DNA of 64,000 bases from Colius striatus (Eukaryota; Chordata; Aves; Coliiformes; Coliidae). The notes beneath the pieces are model-generated. The model did not search any database. It was not told the origin of the DNA and worked only from the letters and a program-made list of their open reading frames with translations. Position numbers and translations under genes: made by a program. This document shows positions 38,245 through 52,331 of the stretch, piece after piece. The stretch lies in the NCBI RefSeq assembly GCF_028858725.1, contig NC_084773.1:7802350-7866349 (forward strand), read 5' to 3'. Numbering within the stretch: the stretch's first letter is position 1; each line of letters opens with the position of its first letter.

Positions 38245-40349
38245 AAATTGAATACATTAATGATTTCCCAAATGTTCTAAAGGTAAATATTGCTGTATGG
38301 GAAATTTTGTTCTCAGCATCTTTTTCTGGTTTATAAGAATCAATCTTCTACGAATTTAATTTGCTTTGGTTTTAAACCTAACCTTGCTTAGACTTTTGTT
38401 TTTCTGCACAAAGCCTTGTGGCATTGTGACAGCCGGCGTATTTACAGACACATACCTTTCCAGATGATGCAGTCAGATGAAGGCAATTTAGTAATTTTAT
38501 AGAGGTAAATCTTCACACAACTCTTTGTCTTCTGAAATGTTATCCCTCTAGTTTCTGTGTTTAGAAGGTCATTTAATGAATTATTTGTTGACCTTGTCTG
38601 CTCTTTACAACTGTCAGATCCACTGCTGTACTATGCACTGAACGTAGCAGGCAAAAGAGTTTGGAACACTGTGTCATTTTCACAGAAATGACACGTGTTT
38701 TTTTGCTCAAGTTTAAAGGAATAAACCCAATTTAATATGTATGGCTTAGTGCTTTATGTTTAAGAAAATGTACAAACAAATTATGGTTCTATCTTTGACA
38801 TCCATTTTGTAGGACACTCACTGAAAACCTCACAGAATGTGATGGTTCAGTTTTCAAGCCACTCTTAGGCTCCTGAGCTGTAAGAGTGAAAGTGTATTTT
38901 GACAATGCCATTCATTCTTATGACTGCTGCACAGCTTTGCACACTGTATTTCCACTTTAGATTAATGTGCAGGATGAGCCCACAGTCAAATGCCCACTGG
39001 GATTTTAAGCTTAGTTCTTAACCCAGTTCAGAATGAGGATAAGTGAAAATGTCCAATTCTGCAACGGTCTTCATTGGTGTCAGAGCTAATCATGAGTTTC
39101 TGCACGAGCTCCTAGTCAAAATGAAACCTGGTAAGGACTATGCTAAGCAAGAACATTTGGTTTCATCAGTAAAGCCTTCTCTTCATGGACATGAAGCAAT
39201 GTTCAGAGAACCAAATGGAAGAAATAATTTTCTTCTGATAACTAAGCATCAAAATCACACAGGCACACACTGAGATGCAAATGGTACCTGCTGTTGTGAA
39301 TGCAAGCTGAGGAATTGCTTAACAAACAGCCACAATGACTGGAGAGGAGTTGAGAGGCAGGCAAAATATTATTATTTAAAGTTCCTGAAACCACTTCATT
39401 ACTAACAAAAGTTAACAATCTCTGTGCCTTTAGGTGGGAGACATTCTTTTGGGTACACAATAATCAGGATTATTATCTCCCTCATTGTTCTATATACTCA
39501 AAAATGTCCAATACATGTAAATTGAGTGAGAATCTTATTTATTATGAGAAAGAGTAGAAAAAATGTAAGGAAAACACATAGACAGCATCTATTTTAGAAA
39601 TACTCTAAAATTATTAGATACTTACAATGGATACTAATTAACTACTGGATGAGAATTTAAACTCTGCAATTTTGAGTTAATTCTAAATTTAAAGAACTGC
39701 AGTCAATGGGAAACAACTGACTGACACCCTAACATAAATGAAACTACTTTTTGGAGAAAGGAGTGTTCATTGTGTGTAAAATTGCCAGAAAGAGACTCTT
39801 AAGGTACTAAATAGTTTAGTAAAATTTTATTATTCCTGTACATATTTAACTGCTTTCTGTCTAAGCCTATTTCTAAGATTTTATTAGTACAATTTTTTAG
39901 TACTAAATAAAATTTATGAAGACATGATGAGAAGTTCAGTAGTTGCTTCTTTTTCCAGAATTTTCATGGATTTGTGCAGGGACAAGTGGTTTTCTCTAAG
40001 AGATGAGGAAAATGTCTTTCACTGTCTCTGCAAATGTATATTGCTATGACCACTAAAATGTGGGTTTGGAAACAGTAGGTAGTAGCAGATGAGGTACCAT
40101 CACTGCTGTTTTGGAAACTAGAAAAAAAATGTGATCACAAAGCAACAGCTTGCTACTTTTTGGTAGTCCAGTCATCCAACCCTTCTGCCTGTTGTAGTTG
40201 CAGTGTAATTTTAAATCTTTTTAGGAAATTAAACTAGTTGGTTTTGCATTCAATGTATGGTCATAATTTTGGTAAAAATTGTGTTAAAATAATATTTTAA
40301 GAAAATATATGTAATACATAGCATGTGATCAATTTAACTTAGCTCAGCA

Positions 40350-40394
40350 GGAATGTGCACAGATGCAGTAGATGGAATGTGCACAGATGCAGTA
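40350..40394. repeat. Tandem duplication, 24-bp unit
   Basis: The 21-bp block GGAATGTGCACAGATGCAGTA occurs twice, separated by GAT, with no mismatch between copies. The duplication is recent. Confidence 0.9.
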
Positions 40395-41825
40395 TCTTCA
40401 GCATTGTTAATGAAGTGGCCAATTTAAGCACAATAACAGAATGTCACAGCCCACAGTCATATGATATCTTTCTCTCTTTTTCAATGCATTTTTAAATTGT
40501 AAATCCTGCTGCCTGATTCAGGCAATCTGCAAAGACATACCTTTAGCTGCAGGCACCTGCAAAAATCCCATTCATATCCTGACTTCCACAGGCGGGACCA
40601 AATGACTTCCGAGGCACCTGCCCCATGAATCACACAGTCATCATAGTAAATTCAAAATAATTTAAAAGAAAAGCTTTTCAAAAAAAGGAGACAAAGGGTA
40701 AATAAAGCATAATGCAGTATATATATTCCATGAATAAATCATGCATGACTAAAGTACAAACCTTGCAAACCTACCAATGTCAAACAGGATTTTGTAACAA
40801 GCTGACAAACTATTAAGATGGAAAGCTTATTCAACTGAAGAACTGGAGAGAAAGCTCTGAAGATGGTCTATGCCTTCTAGACAGAAACATCTCCAGCAAT
40901 GTAATTCAACATGAGAGAAATACCATCTCACAGCAAAGCTCTTACCATCTTTTCACAGATGTAAAGTTACTTTAACCTAACAGACCACACAGATGCATGT
41001 ATTTTGCTATTCCCAGATTTATTTATGCTAACACTGCTAATTCTTTTGCTTCTTGCCTTTGATGATTTGTGGCTGTTCACTTCCTACTAGCTTAGCTGAA
41101 TGAAATTATGTCTGTCTGAGACCTGTGCTTCCCTGCACTCTGAGCTTCTCTATATGAGGTTAAATTACTTTGAATAGTTTGAATTATTTCTTAGATGCTT
41201 AGCTTTCTTAATATGTTGTACCAAATTTTCACAAGCCAAGATGAATATTTGATTGCTTAGCTGAAATGACTAAATGTAAAGGTGAAACTGTTTATTGCAT
41301 CTTTCTTGGATGAGCTCTGGTCAAGAGTTGACTTCCTTTTTTCCCTAGAAATTTTTGAATGTTTTCCATAAAATCTTATAAAGATTTATACTTTCTGGAA
41401 GAGAAATATATCTTCTTGTAGTGAAACATAAGATGTTTCTTTTAGGATACTGATAAATTGATATAACACAAAGGGAGATCTGTATGTCTATCAGAGTTAT
41501 TGCATTTCCCGTACTAAAACACTTCCTATTTAAAACCCCCAAACTTCTAATTTTCCTGCTTGAATTCAAGATATTACTGAGTTTGGATTTTTTTTGAAAC
41601 CCAACACACAAATCAAAAGAACTAATGTTCATTTTAAAGAAGAAATTTCAGTGTCTTTTAATAAAAATGCCACCATCCCATCTATTCACTAATAGCCTTT
41701 CCTGTTTTCAGTAACAGCTTTTGAATGTGTGGAGATATATGAACCATTAATTTGTGCCCTGGAAAGATGTTGAAAGATCTTCACTGAACAGTGATTCTAC
41801 ATGATAGTATATTAAGGATAGAGCT

Positions 41826-42420
41826 GTAGATTTGAAAACCATAAGAGACCATTGTGACTGTCTGTTTTGATCTATGTAACTTTATGAATGAATCACTGTA
41901 TCATGTCCAACAGCTACAACTGAAAGAGAACTTGAGCTTTTAGAAAAACATCCAACATTGATTTGAAGATTTTCAATGATGCAAAGTCCTCTGCAGGCCC
42001 ACAGTGTACACCTTCTTCATAAAGTACATCAGATAATTTTTAATACATTGTTTGCCACACTGATGTTATCATCCTCTTTTAGTCAACAAAAGGAGAGGTC
42101 AAATACTATAGAGAACTCTAAATATAATACATTTATATTATCAAAACATCTCTTAGTCTCAAAAGAAAAAATTGGCAAGGTGGTCTGAAAGATTTATTTT
42201 CCGCTGTTCTATGCTGACTTGCATGAATTATATTATCTTCCTTTAATTTTTTGTTACTTAAAAATTCCAGTACTGGCTTTCCTATTATTTTGCCTAGGAT
42301 TGCTGTCAGGCTGACAGACCTATTATTACCTCGGTCCTTGCATTTACTTCTCTCAAATTTGGCACAATTTAGCTTTTTTTTTCTGTCAAGCTGAATTTTA
42401 ATATTGAATTCTCCTTCCAA
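41826..42420 (-). mobile_element. Ancient CR1-type LINE with reverse-transcriptase remnant
   Basis: At 41826-42065 the sequence 'aaccataagagaccattgtg' and what follows match the reverse complement of old amniote CR1 3' regions. At about 42190-42340 the minus strand translates to RSVSLTAILGKIIGKPVLEF, then LSNKKLKE, then SQHR, a decayed form of the CR1 reverse-transcriptase stretch that normally reads YRPVSLTS..GK...SQHGF. The middle of the element is missing or unrecognisable, and there is no intact ORF. Both parts have the same orientation, consistent with one old, internally deleted insertion. Confidence 0.7.
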
Positions 42421-43691
42421 GTTGGGAAATTGTCCTTGGAATTTTAAAAAAGAATAACTGCCACTGTACTGTTCAGATCATGAAACCACAAATATGTGTC
42501 ATTGAGATATAAATCTGTTTTCAGAATAATTAGGTTTCATATCTAAAAAAAACCCCAAACCTGCAACAGTGGAAGACAACTTGAAATATGTATATTTTTT
42601 AAGAAATAACTTTGATGGAGTAAGAATTTGAATGTTTGTTCTCCTGAAGTGTTTAATCAATGGTCAGTGACCATACGATGACTTTGCAGTGCTGGAATTT
42701 CTGCACGCAGAATGCAAGTTAGGATGATAAGTTGTATTAATACTTAAAGATATGTAACAGTTCATTTAGAGGTCAAATGATGACAATTTAGAACAGAGGA
42801 CTACCTTGCTAGTTATTCAGTAATTCACAAGAACAAGTTAATCTTCAGGAGAACTCAAAACCATCATGGGTTGATTACGAATTCGGTGTGCAGGTCCTTC
42901 AAGACAGCATTGTGATTTGACAATGTACATTCTTAAATATAAAAGAAGTAAAACAGGCTTGAGAGCTCTTCTGGAACAGCCAAATTAATTCTTCTTTGTT
43001 GCAGACAAACAAAACAAAACAAAATATGAGTTTTACTAGTGCTTAAAGTAGCTATATCAACATGGGTAGTGAGTGAAGTCTTTATGTTACTAAAGCTCTG
43101 TAAATGAAAAAGGGGAAAAAAATGGTTAAGAAGCTTTTTAAAACCAATATGCTAATTTCTTAGATTTCTCTGTAGACTTCCAGAGATTTACTACATTAAT
43201 ACTTTACATCCCATACTAAATAGTAGATGATGATTAAAACTAAGCTCTAATGTTTCTCCTGACTGCAACAGTATTGCCAAAATACTATGATATGAAGGCT
43301 GTTTTTCCATTTAAAACTATTATGATATTCAATAGAACATATTTTCCTGAAGATTTGTTTGTTTATCTTTACAAATCTGATTCTATGTGTCTATTCTACT
43401 TCAGTGCCCATTTTAATGTCTTTAAATTATTGTAAGTCATTTCAATAGCATAACATAACTTTTCAGTTTTCCTCTATTATGGAGACATTTAACTTTTTCC
43501 TCCTCCTTTTTCATGAAAAATTAGATATTAAAACCTCCTGTTTTCATCTCTTTTGATAATAATTTTGATCATGGTTTATTTTATTTATAACTAGTTTCAG
43601 TAGTAACTTTATTGCAAACCATGAGATCAATGTGTATTTTATAGTGTGCAGAAACTATTACAACAAACTTATGTAACAAGTTCTTTGATAT
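42421..43691. other. Intergenic region
   Basis: AT-rich with no gene. A short (CAAAA)n run lies at about 43004-43024. Confidence 0.6.
43004..43024. repeat. (CAAAA)n microsatellite
   Basis: About four pentanucleotide units. Confidence 0.75.
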
Positions 43692-44246
43692 TGTCTTGCT
43701 TTAACCCCAGCCAGCAACTAAGCACCACGTAGCCACTCCCTAACTCCTTCTCCACCTCCTGTAAGATGGGAAGAAGAAATAAAACCCAAAACTTGTGGGT
43801 TAAGAACACTGTAATAACTAAAATAAAATAACAATAATAATAAAATTAAAATATTAATAATTGAAAGAAACAAAATACAAGAAAAGGCAGATGATGCCCA
43901 ATGCAATTGCTCACCACCTGCTGACTGATGCCCTAGCAGCAATCTACCCCTCCTTGACGACTCCCTTGGTTTATATACTGGGCATGATGTCCAGTGGTAT
44001 GGAATAGGCCTTCATCTAGTTGGAGTCAGCTCTCCTGGCCATACTGTCTCCCAGCCTCTTGTGCACCTGCCTGTTTGCTGGCAGGGCAGGTGAGAAGCAG
44101 AAAGGGCCTTGATGCTGTGCAGCATTGCTCAGCAATAGCCAAAACATCCTTGTGTTACCAGCACTCTTTTCAGCATAAACTCAAAGCATAGCCCTGTACC
44201 AGCTACTAGGAAGAAAATTGACTCTATCACAGTCAAAACAAGGACA
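43692..44246 (-). mobile_element. Solo LTR of an avian endogenous retrovirus, full length
   Basis: 555 bp bounded by TG and CA. Sense is the minus strand: U3 starts near 44246, a TATA box (TATATAAA, near 43971-43978) precedes the U3/R junction, and U5 ends at 43692. It is flanked by 5-bp near-duplications (gatat at 43687-43691, gaaat at 44247-44251). No gag, pol or env sequence adjoins it, so it is a recombination product left by a provirus. It is the same family as the truncated copy at 29814. Confidence 0.85.
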
Positions 44247-47200
44247 GAAATAAATAAGACTGATAAAATATGAATCTGAATTCTGCCTGCTTGTACCCTG
44301 CATTATCACTGGCTTGAGAGAGTTTTCTTCCATTTATTCTCTATTATGTTGCTGAAATAGTTTCTGCAGCAGAAAAATAAGTCCTAACACTATTAAAATT
44401 AATAGCAGAGCTCCCTCTGGTTTCTGTAATTCCACAGTTTTAGTCTAAATTCAAGACCTTTCCTGCTATTGATAAAATCAATATAAAGCAACTGTTTCGG
44501 GGTGCCCACAAATCATCAGATTGATTGAAACTAAAATTCAGTCTGATACAGAAAATTAGTGTTGTGCGTCCATGGGATACAAGCTTACTGAAACCTTATT
44601 CTTTGGTTTCATAAGCACGTACATAAACCTTTGTGCTGGCTGTCATTGTGGGGGTGAATTCTGGCCTGATGAAGTAGACGTCTTCAGTGGCATTTTGCCT
44701 GCTTGCTCCAGCAAACACTTGGCTCCAAGTTCTGTGTTGCTTGTGATTGCTCTGTAAAGCAATTAGCTAACTAGCCTTGTTCTTAAAGCTGTGCTGACAT
44801 CAGCAATAACGGTTATGGCCAAAAAGTTTTGGCATGAATCTATTTAATATAATGTCATCAAATAGAGCATCCGCAGTAGTTTCAGTACAGCTGGAAACCC
44901 AGCATAGTGTAGGCTATTAGGGAAAGGTCAGTAAGTAGGTAATAAGCATATCCACCGACATTTAAATTAAGCAGCATCCAATGACGCTAAGTGAAAACCC
45001 CACAAGGTTGTTTGAATGTGAGTTTAGAAAGAGAGGTATCTACAGAGAAAAAGACATGAAAATTGCATAGTGGTGAGTTTATTTAGTGGGCAGAAGTGCT
45101 CTGAATCTAATGAAGAGAATATTTGGATAAAAAGTATTTTACAGCCTGTTTTGGCAGTTCTTAGGCTTCAGACATCAGTTCAATAACATCTTCACAGCAG
45201 AAAATATGTTAATTAATCAAAGAAAGTAAACAGTGTTACTGCATACTCGGGTGTAGGGAAGCCAAGAAAGCACTACCTTCTCTCTTCCCCTGAAGCTGAC
45301 AAAAGGCTTAATTAAACAAAGTTACAACAAAATATTCTGTTCCTTAATTTTGTCTGATAATATCTTTTGAATCTAAGAGGTTCAGTGAGTTCCTTCCTTC
45401 ATGCTGCTAAATCCAAGGCCAATGATTTCATGTAGGAAGAACCTGCTGACCTTTTATAAAAAGAACTGGTAGAATGTAAGGTAAATACCCTGGTGGGAAA
45501 GCCTTCCTGCTTTGGGGGTACTTTACGGTGCTGAAACAGGGCTCAACCTGAAATTCTTTCCCATTCTTTCACATCTGTCATTAGATTTTAATAGAATCAA
45601 GATTTCCCTGACATTGTGAATATGGGTGCTGCTGTTCTCCAGTGGTTCTGCACAAGTAGTGAGACACTAGTTTCTGTGAAAAAACAACAGAAACTGAGGG
45701 GAAGTTGCAGAGTATTGTGTCAGATCGGCTTCACTTCGAAGTAACGGGAACTGAAGTTGCAAACATGCTACATTTGCAAAGGTTGTCCCATTGTGGATTT
45801 TTATGGAATGCTTTTTATTTCTTCGTGATGCTATACATGGTTACTGATCTCATGCTTTAATGTTGATAGGATTAGTCTGGCCACCCAGGTTATAATGAGT
45901 CATCTCTGCTTTCCTAGCTCTTTTTGATTTGATTTCTGAAGGCTTATTTTTGTGTTCATCTTGAGCTCTTTCTGCAAAATCACTGCTAAAGGGTCACTGA
46001 TGTTTGAAATTTTCTTTTAAGTATATTTGTCAGAAATTATCTAGCCTCACAGCTTCTCTGTATTATTGTTTATTCCAGATGGTACAAAGGTTAGTTCTTA
46101 TTTTATTCCTTTTAATATCTTATTTTTACAGTGTCATCCTCTTGAAGTTGTGTACTCTTCTCTGGCATTTTGCTTTACTGCATGGATATGGAATAGAAGC
46201 TTATATTTACATTTCTAGGTTGATCTTGTCGTTTTGTTAAGTCCTCTCAGGCACAGGTTCTGTTAACAGCTCAGTAGATAATTTCTTGTTGATCTTCACA
46301 TCACTTAAATATTTTGAGATCCTTTCTGAGCAATCTTCTCACTTCATTAACTCTGGCAGCCTTAAACAGTGCTGTTGTTGGGCTTATTTTTTTTTTTACA
46401 GCCTTTCAGTTTTAGTCCATAATTCTCTTAATCCTCTTCTGATTTCATATTCTTATATATGTCATATACTCTATTTTTCCTCAAGAGCTCTTCTGACATT
46501 CTTAGTCATCCCCATCAGTCTTATCCTTCTTTTATGCCGAGAATAGCTGATCTTGCTCATGCTTTCACAATCCCTTGACCTTCCTCCCTTGCCCTAACTT
46601 CTGTTTTGTTCATTATTTAGCACTGGATGTGGCTGGATTGAAAGAAATACCAGATCTCATGGAAGTCAATGATATTGAAGTGTCTGCCTATTTAGGGGAA
46701 GCATTGATGTTTAGCTTCAGTGGTTCTGAGTCAGCCTTTGCCCCCAGGCCGCTGGCTCATTTGAGCAGCAGTGGAGGTGGTGCTTGGTGATGCAACAGGC
46801 ACAGACTAAATAGATACAGATTTTGCTTGCCAAAAGGTAAATCTGTATGTAAGCAGGACGCTTAGGCAGAAGTAAAAAATAGACTAAAATTGCTGCATTT
46901 GTCAGATAGTGTGCTGCATTTTTAGGAAGCGAGAAGAAGTCCTCCTGTAGAGTATATCAGCTAATTTGCTAGGCATACCTGGCATCTGTCTTTATAGCAG
47001 GCATCTGTGCATCAGAGACAAGATCTAATCCATCCCCAAGTCTCCATATTTGAATATAATTAATCTTTTTTATGAAGTTATAATGTTGAAATATTGTATT
47101 TGGAAAAGGAATTAGACTTGAAGGATAGAGAAAAAGAATATTTCATTTGGGTTTACAGTGTAGTCTGTTTGACAAAAATCCAGCCTACTGAAGAAGCATT

Positions 47201-50200
47201 CCTGTCTATTTTTTTATAGCTTGATTCTCCATGCTTTCTAAGTAGTTTAACAGCTTATTGTTCTTAAAAATATGTTCATAACACCACTTCTTTGAAGTCC
47301 CTATTACATTTGCTCTCTCTACAGTTCCAAAACTGTACCTCCCAGGCTTCTCGGTACCGTGCCTCACTGCCGTCAATAAGGAATATTTTAATGCCTCATG
47401 ATAACAAGCTTCTCCCTCACTAGAGTGAGTGTTCATATGTGGGCATATGTAAGTTGTGTGTATCTCAGTGCATGCCTGTAGTGTGTTTCCGGGTGAGATC
47501 TACTGTTCAAGAATACAGGCAGCAGGGAGATCAGCATTAGCTGCCTTCTGCTGTGTCAAACGCTAAAAGTAACAAAACATCTGTGGTCTTTTTTTTGTTC
47601 TCCAATTAGAACTGCTCTGTGAAGAGATGGTACTGATGGCAAGAAACACTTTGCAGACATCTTTACATTCTGATAATTCAGGACTAGATCTAGGGGCTAG
47701 TCTAATATCTGTCAGACGTTAATTTACCTTGGAGACTCTTCAAGTCTATGACTGACTGCAAAATGTTAGGAAAGTGTGTTGTTAGCCAGGAATCTCCTTG
47801 GCAAAGGTCACAATCATTTGTATTTCTATTGAGAACACCCTGTACTGAGGGCTAAGGCAGTTCTGAGGTTCCTCTGAAACATCAAATTTCAAAAATAGTG
47901 ATGGCTGGAACAGTCTTTGCTAGGATTTTAAAAATAATTGTGTTTTCCTCTCACAAGTTTGTTTAAACCTCCAATTGTTTAATCAAACTTGTGCTGGAAT
48001 TTATGAGAAACTATGTAACGTACCAGGTACAGCTGTAATGTGCTCACATTATGTGACTCTAGAACAGGAATTTGTAGGTATATGGCACTCAAATGTGTTT
48101 TATATTGCTAGGTACCTATATTAGCTGTATTAGCTCTCAGGAAACATACTAAAAATCCTTTATCTGTCATCAAACATTGTTTTACCCACTGTATAGTACA
48201 CAAAGTAGGTCAAAATGTGCTGCAGCTCGGCAGAGCCCTTAAACCTAAATCAACTCAATCTAAATGGAACTTTGAGGTGAAATTCACCATTTGGTTTGTT
48301 TACAATTTTCTAAATTCAATGTGAGACAAGAGGAGGCAATCTGTATCTTTGCAGAATCAAAATATGCCCATAAATAAGCTCAATCACTGGCCTTTGTACA
48401 GAACAAAGCAAAAAACCCCATATGCTAAATTGGCTACAAGCTGAAAATAAATGTTGAGATTGTACTCTATGTTGTTTGTGTTTTGTTTGTTGGGTTTTTT
48501 TTAAACAACTGTGTATTTATATGGAACAGCAAACACAGATTATGCCTTAGTAATTTTTATGGCTTTGGCATCTGTCCTTTTGCTTTTATTCACATACTTT
48601 CATAGCCATAATCTCTAGTTTCTTATTTGATGATGCAAACCTTTCAGATGCAGAAAGGGATAAAAATCTTGCCGAGTCTAGTGAGAGTCATTTTCAGGAA
48701 TAATCCTTTTATTTGACAGGAAATAAAGACTCCAGGCAAAAAAAGAAGCAGCATGCATATTAAATGGCTGAAGATATTAGTGTCCAATGTTGTCTTAGCT
48801 AGCTTTCTGTATAAAGTAATGCTTGGAGAATTGCTCTACAGTAGCAAACTGGAAAAGCCCCAATACATAATCCACCTGAGCCTAAGTTTTATTTTGCATG
48901 CATAATAGAGCTTTATTGTGTTTGAAATTGCAGAGTATGTTGACAGATCTGTCAGCTACCTCAAGCAGATATCCATAATGGGATACACCCCCTTCATCGG
49001 AAATGGCACCCTACTTTGAGATGCTGGTTCCACGGTCACTGAAAGGAGATTTACACATAAGTTCAAAGCCATAAGTGAACTGCATCAACAAACCAACTGT
49101 GTGAGGCAGGTCATTATAAAATATTGAGATTTGGCTGCACTCACTGATTTTCAATTAGTTTCAAGGGCATGCAGAAGAAAGCAAAAGTGTGATAGAATTT
49201 GTTAGCTATTTTAGAAATATTAATATGATGCAAAACTGGAATATTTCCATTAAATTCAACACATCACAGCATATCTTCATTTGATGTGCTTGGACAGTGG
49301 TGTCTCTGACGAAAATAAACCCACAATTCCCCAAACCCCTTCAGTAACAAACCATACACCACAAACACCTTTTTGTAATTGCATGTTCTAGCTGAAAAAC
49401 AGAAAGAGGGAATCCATTGTGTCCTAAAGGAATTTTTTAATTTGCATCTACTCTACTACTGATTGAAAGCTCCTCTGTTGCCTTGTCCACTAGTAGTGTG
49501 ATCCCTCCATGCTTTCTGTAGGGATTTGTTTCTCTAGTCTGTTAAGCTGGTCTTTGTGTTGTCAAGAGCTACACAGTGAAGTCTTATGATATGAAAAGAT
49601 ATTTGCTTTGCTTCAATTTTTATGTTTTGTCCTTTCAAACTCTTTGTGCTCCAGTGAAAGCACATTTGTCAGGGGCTCAAGTTAACATTTTTTTCTATTG
49701 TGTTGAATGTCAACATAAAGCCATGAAGAAAGTTTTGGTAGGGTAGCAGTCTTGATGTCCCACAGCATGTAGAAGGATGGGGAAAGGACCCATAGAAACA
49801 AAGACTAAACATATATATGAGATATTCATGTCAAAGCCAAAGAAGGGATCCTTATATGTCAGAATCTGTTCTACCTGGTGAGGCATTTTAAAAACAATTG
49901 TCATATTGTCTAATGTTGACAATATATCCCATTTTCTAAAATATTTAATAGCTGTAATCCTTTACTTCTGTAAGTAATGCAGCTCACTGGATCTAATAAA
50001 ATTTTAAAGAAAAAAGACCTTAAAAGCTTGCTCCATATCTTAAAATCTAGACTTATGTTTTAATTTAGTAGGATTTGATATTTCTTCCCCCATTTTATAA
50101 TGCAGTTACTGTGGCTCCTCCCTCATTCTATAGGCCTGTGATTTTCTATTATCTGTGGTTACCATTTCAGTGTGGGGTGCCAAGACCAGCTAAGAGACAT

Positions 50201-52331
50201 GACTACGTTGTCTCCAAAAGGTACCAAGTAGCATAGATAGAAAGATTTTTTTTTAATGGTTATTAACTCCTGCTTACACTAAAACTTGTTTGTGCTTACT
50301 GCTACTCCTACCTATTGTGAGACAGGTATGGGCTAATCTTGCATGCCTTTTCTGCAGGAGAAATTTACCTTCCAGCAAAATAAGTTTGCAATACATTTGA
50401 TGTCATATCCACTGCTGAATATATAAATTAATTGGATGACAAGATAAATATACATTTTTCCCATCCATTTCTTGCTGTAAGTGTAGGCTGTCTCACACAC
50501 TGCATAGTGTGTATTCCTGTAAAAGGAAGAATGGGTCATGTGAAGCTGGGTCATGACACAGCCCCAGAATGAAGTAAGACAATTCTTGACCTTGACATGC
50601 TCAACTGCACTGCTCTAGTCTTCTTCAAGAGCTGCTTTTGACAAGGAATGTCTCTTAGTTTTAAAAATCTACTTGGGAAGGATTCTGCAGAGAATTTGCT
50701 CAATTAATGTTTCCTGTATCTGTCAAGAGAGAAACAATTTTTGAACCCATTGTGTTATGTCTAGTAATTGGAGCAGAGATGAGAAAACCGGAGAATTTGA
50801 TTTCACCCTGTACTCTGCTACATGTTGAAAACCAGGAATTTTTACCTACTCTCTAATCTTTGTGTCAGTTTCTTAATATTTAATACAGAGCTAATGAGTT
50901 TTACTTGTTCTGGCAAAAATATTTCCAGATACCACAGCAGTCAAAGTTTGTTTAAAAATGAAAAGGAACTGTATATTTGAAAGGATACATTTATGCTTCC
51001 ATGGGAGAAAAAGCTTCATTAGAAGAGCAAGGACTCTTGCATGAAAGCCCATTTTCATTTGGGCTGTGCTCCATTCAGGAGCAGGTGCTTGGGCAGCGCT
51101 TCAGGTACCTCCCACAGAGTGCGGTGGGAGAAACTCCCATGGCTGGAATTCCCACTTGACGCTGTTGGACCCAGCCACCCCCTCTCCTCTTGCCTCCCAC
51201 GATGCCTGACGAGGATTGGTGCTGCCTGGCTGTTGTCTCCTGCAGCCGCCGTGGGAGAGCCCACACACAAACGTGTTTGCTTCTGTCTAAAATCTGTGCA
51301 ATTTTTAGTAGTCTTCCAGCCTCCGGTGCGGGGTTTTGAAACTCCATCACAAGCCACTGTCAGAATATCCTGCAGAAGATGGCTTGTATTTATAAAAGTT
51401 ATTTGTTTGCATGAGGCACATGTGCTGATACTGTGAGTCATCCATCCATTTTACTGTGACATTTTCAAGCACAATTATGTGTAGCGGAATTTTTTTGGTA
51501 GTTGGCTATGTTGCCCATCTGTGAAATCATCATTCTACTGAGCACTAAAAATAGAGACGAAACTCTTCAGAGAAAATTTTGAATCCACTTAAATGACAGT
51601 TTGAAATGTGTTCCTGCAGTCAACAGTTTAAATATTTTCTATCCTAAATATGGATACTCTAAATTTAAGGTGATGTAGTCCTGCTGTCACCACTTCAATT
51701 CACCTTGCTAGCACAGTGATACAGTTGGAAATAATTTCTGGCTAAGGACCCGAACTGGTGCCCACCAAAGCAAATTCACTTGGGCCTCAAATGACTAGGA
51801 CTGACATAGGAATGTAAGAGTTCTGGAAGGTAGATAACACACAGGGTGGAAAACATGTCTTAGTAACAGAGGAACACTGGAGAAAAATGTGAAGACAATC
51901 CATCGTTGTAGATCAGAGGGGAACAGAGAGCAGATAAAAAAGAAGATTGCTAGGAAAAGAAGCTTTGAGATAAAAGAACAACAGAATACTCAGTAGCTTC
52001 TAAGTTGCCGTATTTTCAGTCAAATAACGAAGCAAGTTAGTTAAAAGATATGGTAAACACTGAGAGTAGTGAAGGACTAGAGCTAGGAGAGGGAACTGCT
52101 GGAAGAATATAAACTATGTTGCTGAGTAATAGCATCCTAATTGAAGCCATAGAAAGCCAAAGAATCTAATTAGTCAGGAAAACACATTTCATTACATTCT
52201 TAGTAATTTGTTTTGAAAAAATCCAACTGAATTTTACATTTAACAGATTTTCAGCACGTTCAGAGAAGATTATACTGCTTATACTTGCATATAGAGAAAA
52301 ATAAAATATAGTTTCAGAGACATATACAAGA
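44247..52331. other. Intergenic region
   Basis: About 8 kb, AT-rich apart from a GC-richer patch at about 51041-51440 (see findings). There is no gene that I can support. Confidence 0.55.

Larger units (their letters stand above)
37438..41825. other. Intergenic region
   Basis: AT-rich, no gene. It holds a perfect 12-bp hairpin at 38216-38244 and a 24-bp tandem duplication at 40350-40394. Confidence 0.6.

Noticed and set aside
29814..44246. The two LTRs as the two ends of one provirus
   Set aside because: They are about 14 kb apart, differ in completeness and divergence, and the DNA between them holds CR1 elements and no retroviral genes. Two independent insertions are simpler.
46575..46790. 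71-codon frame with an acceptor-like site near 46620
   Set aside because: There is no downstream donor, no recognisable content, and the frame ends with low-complexity Ser/Gly.
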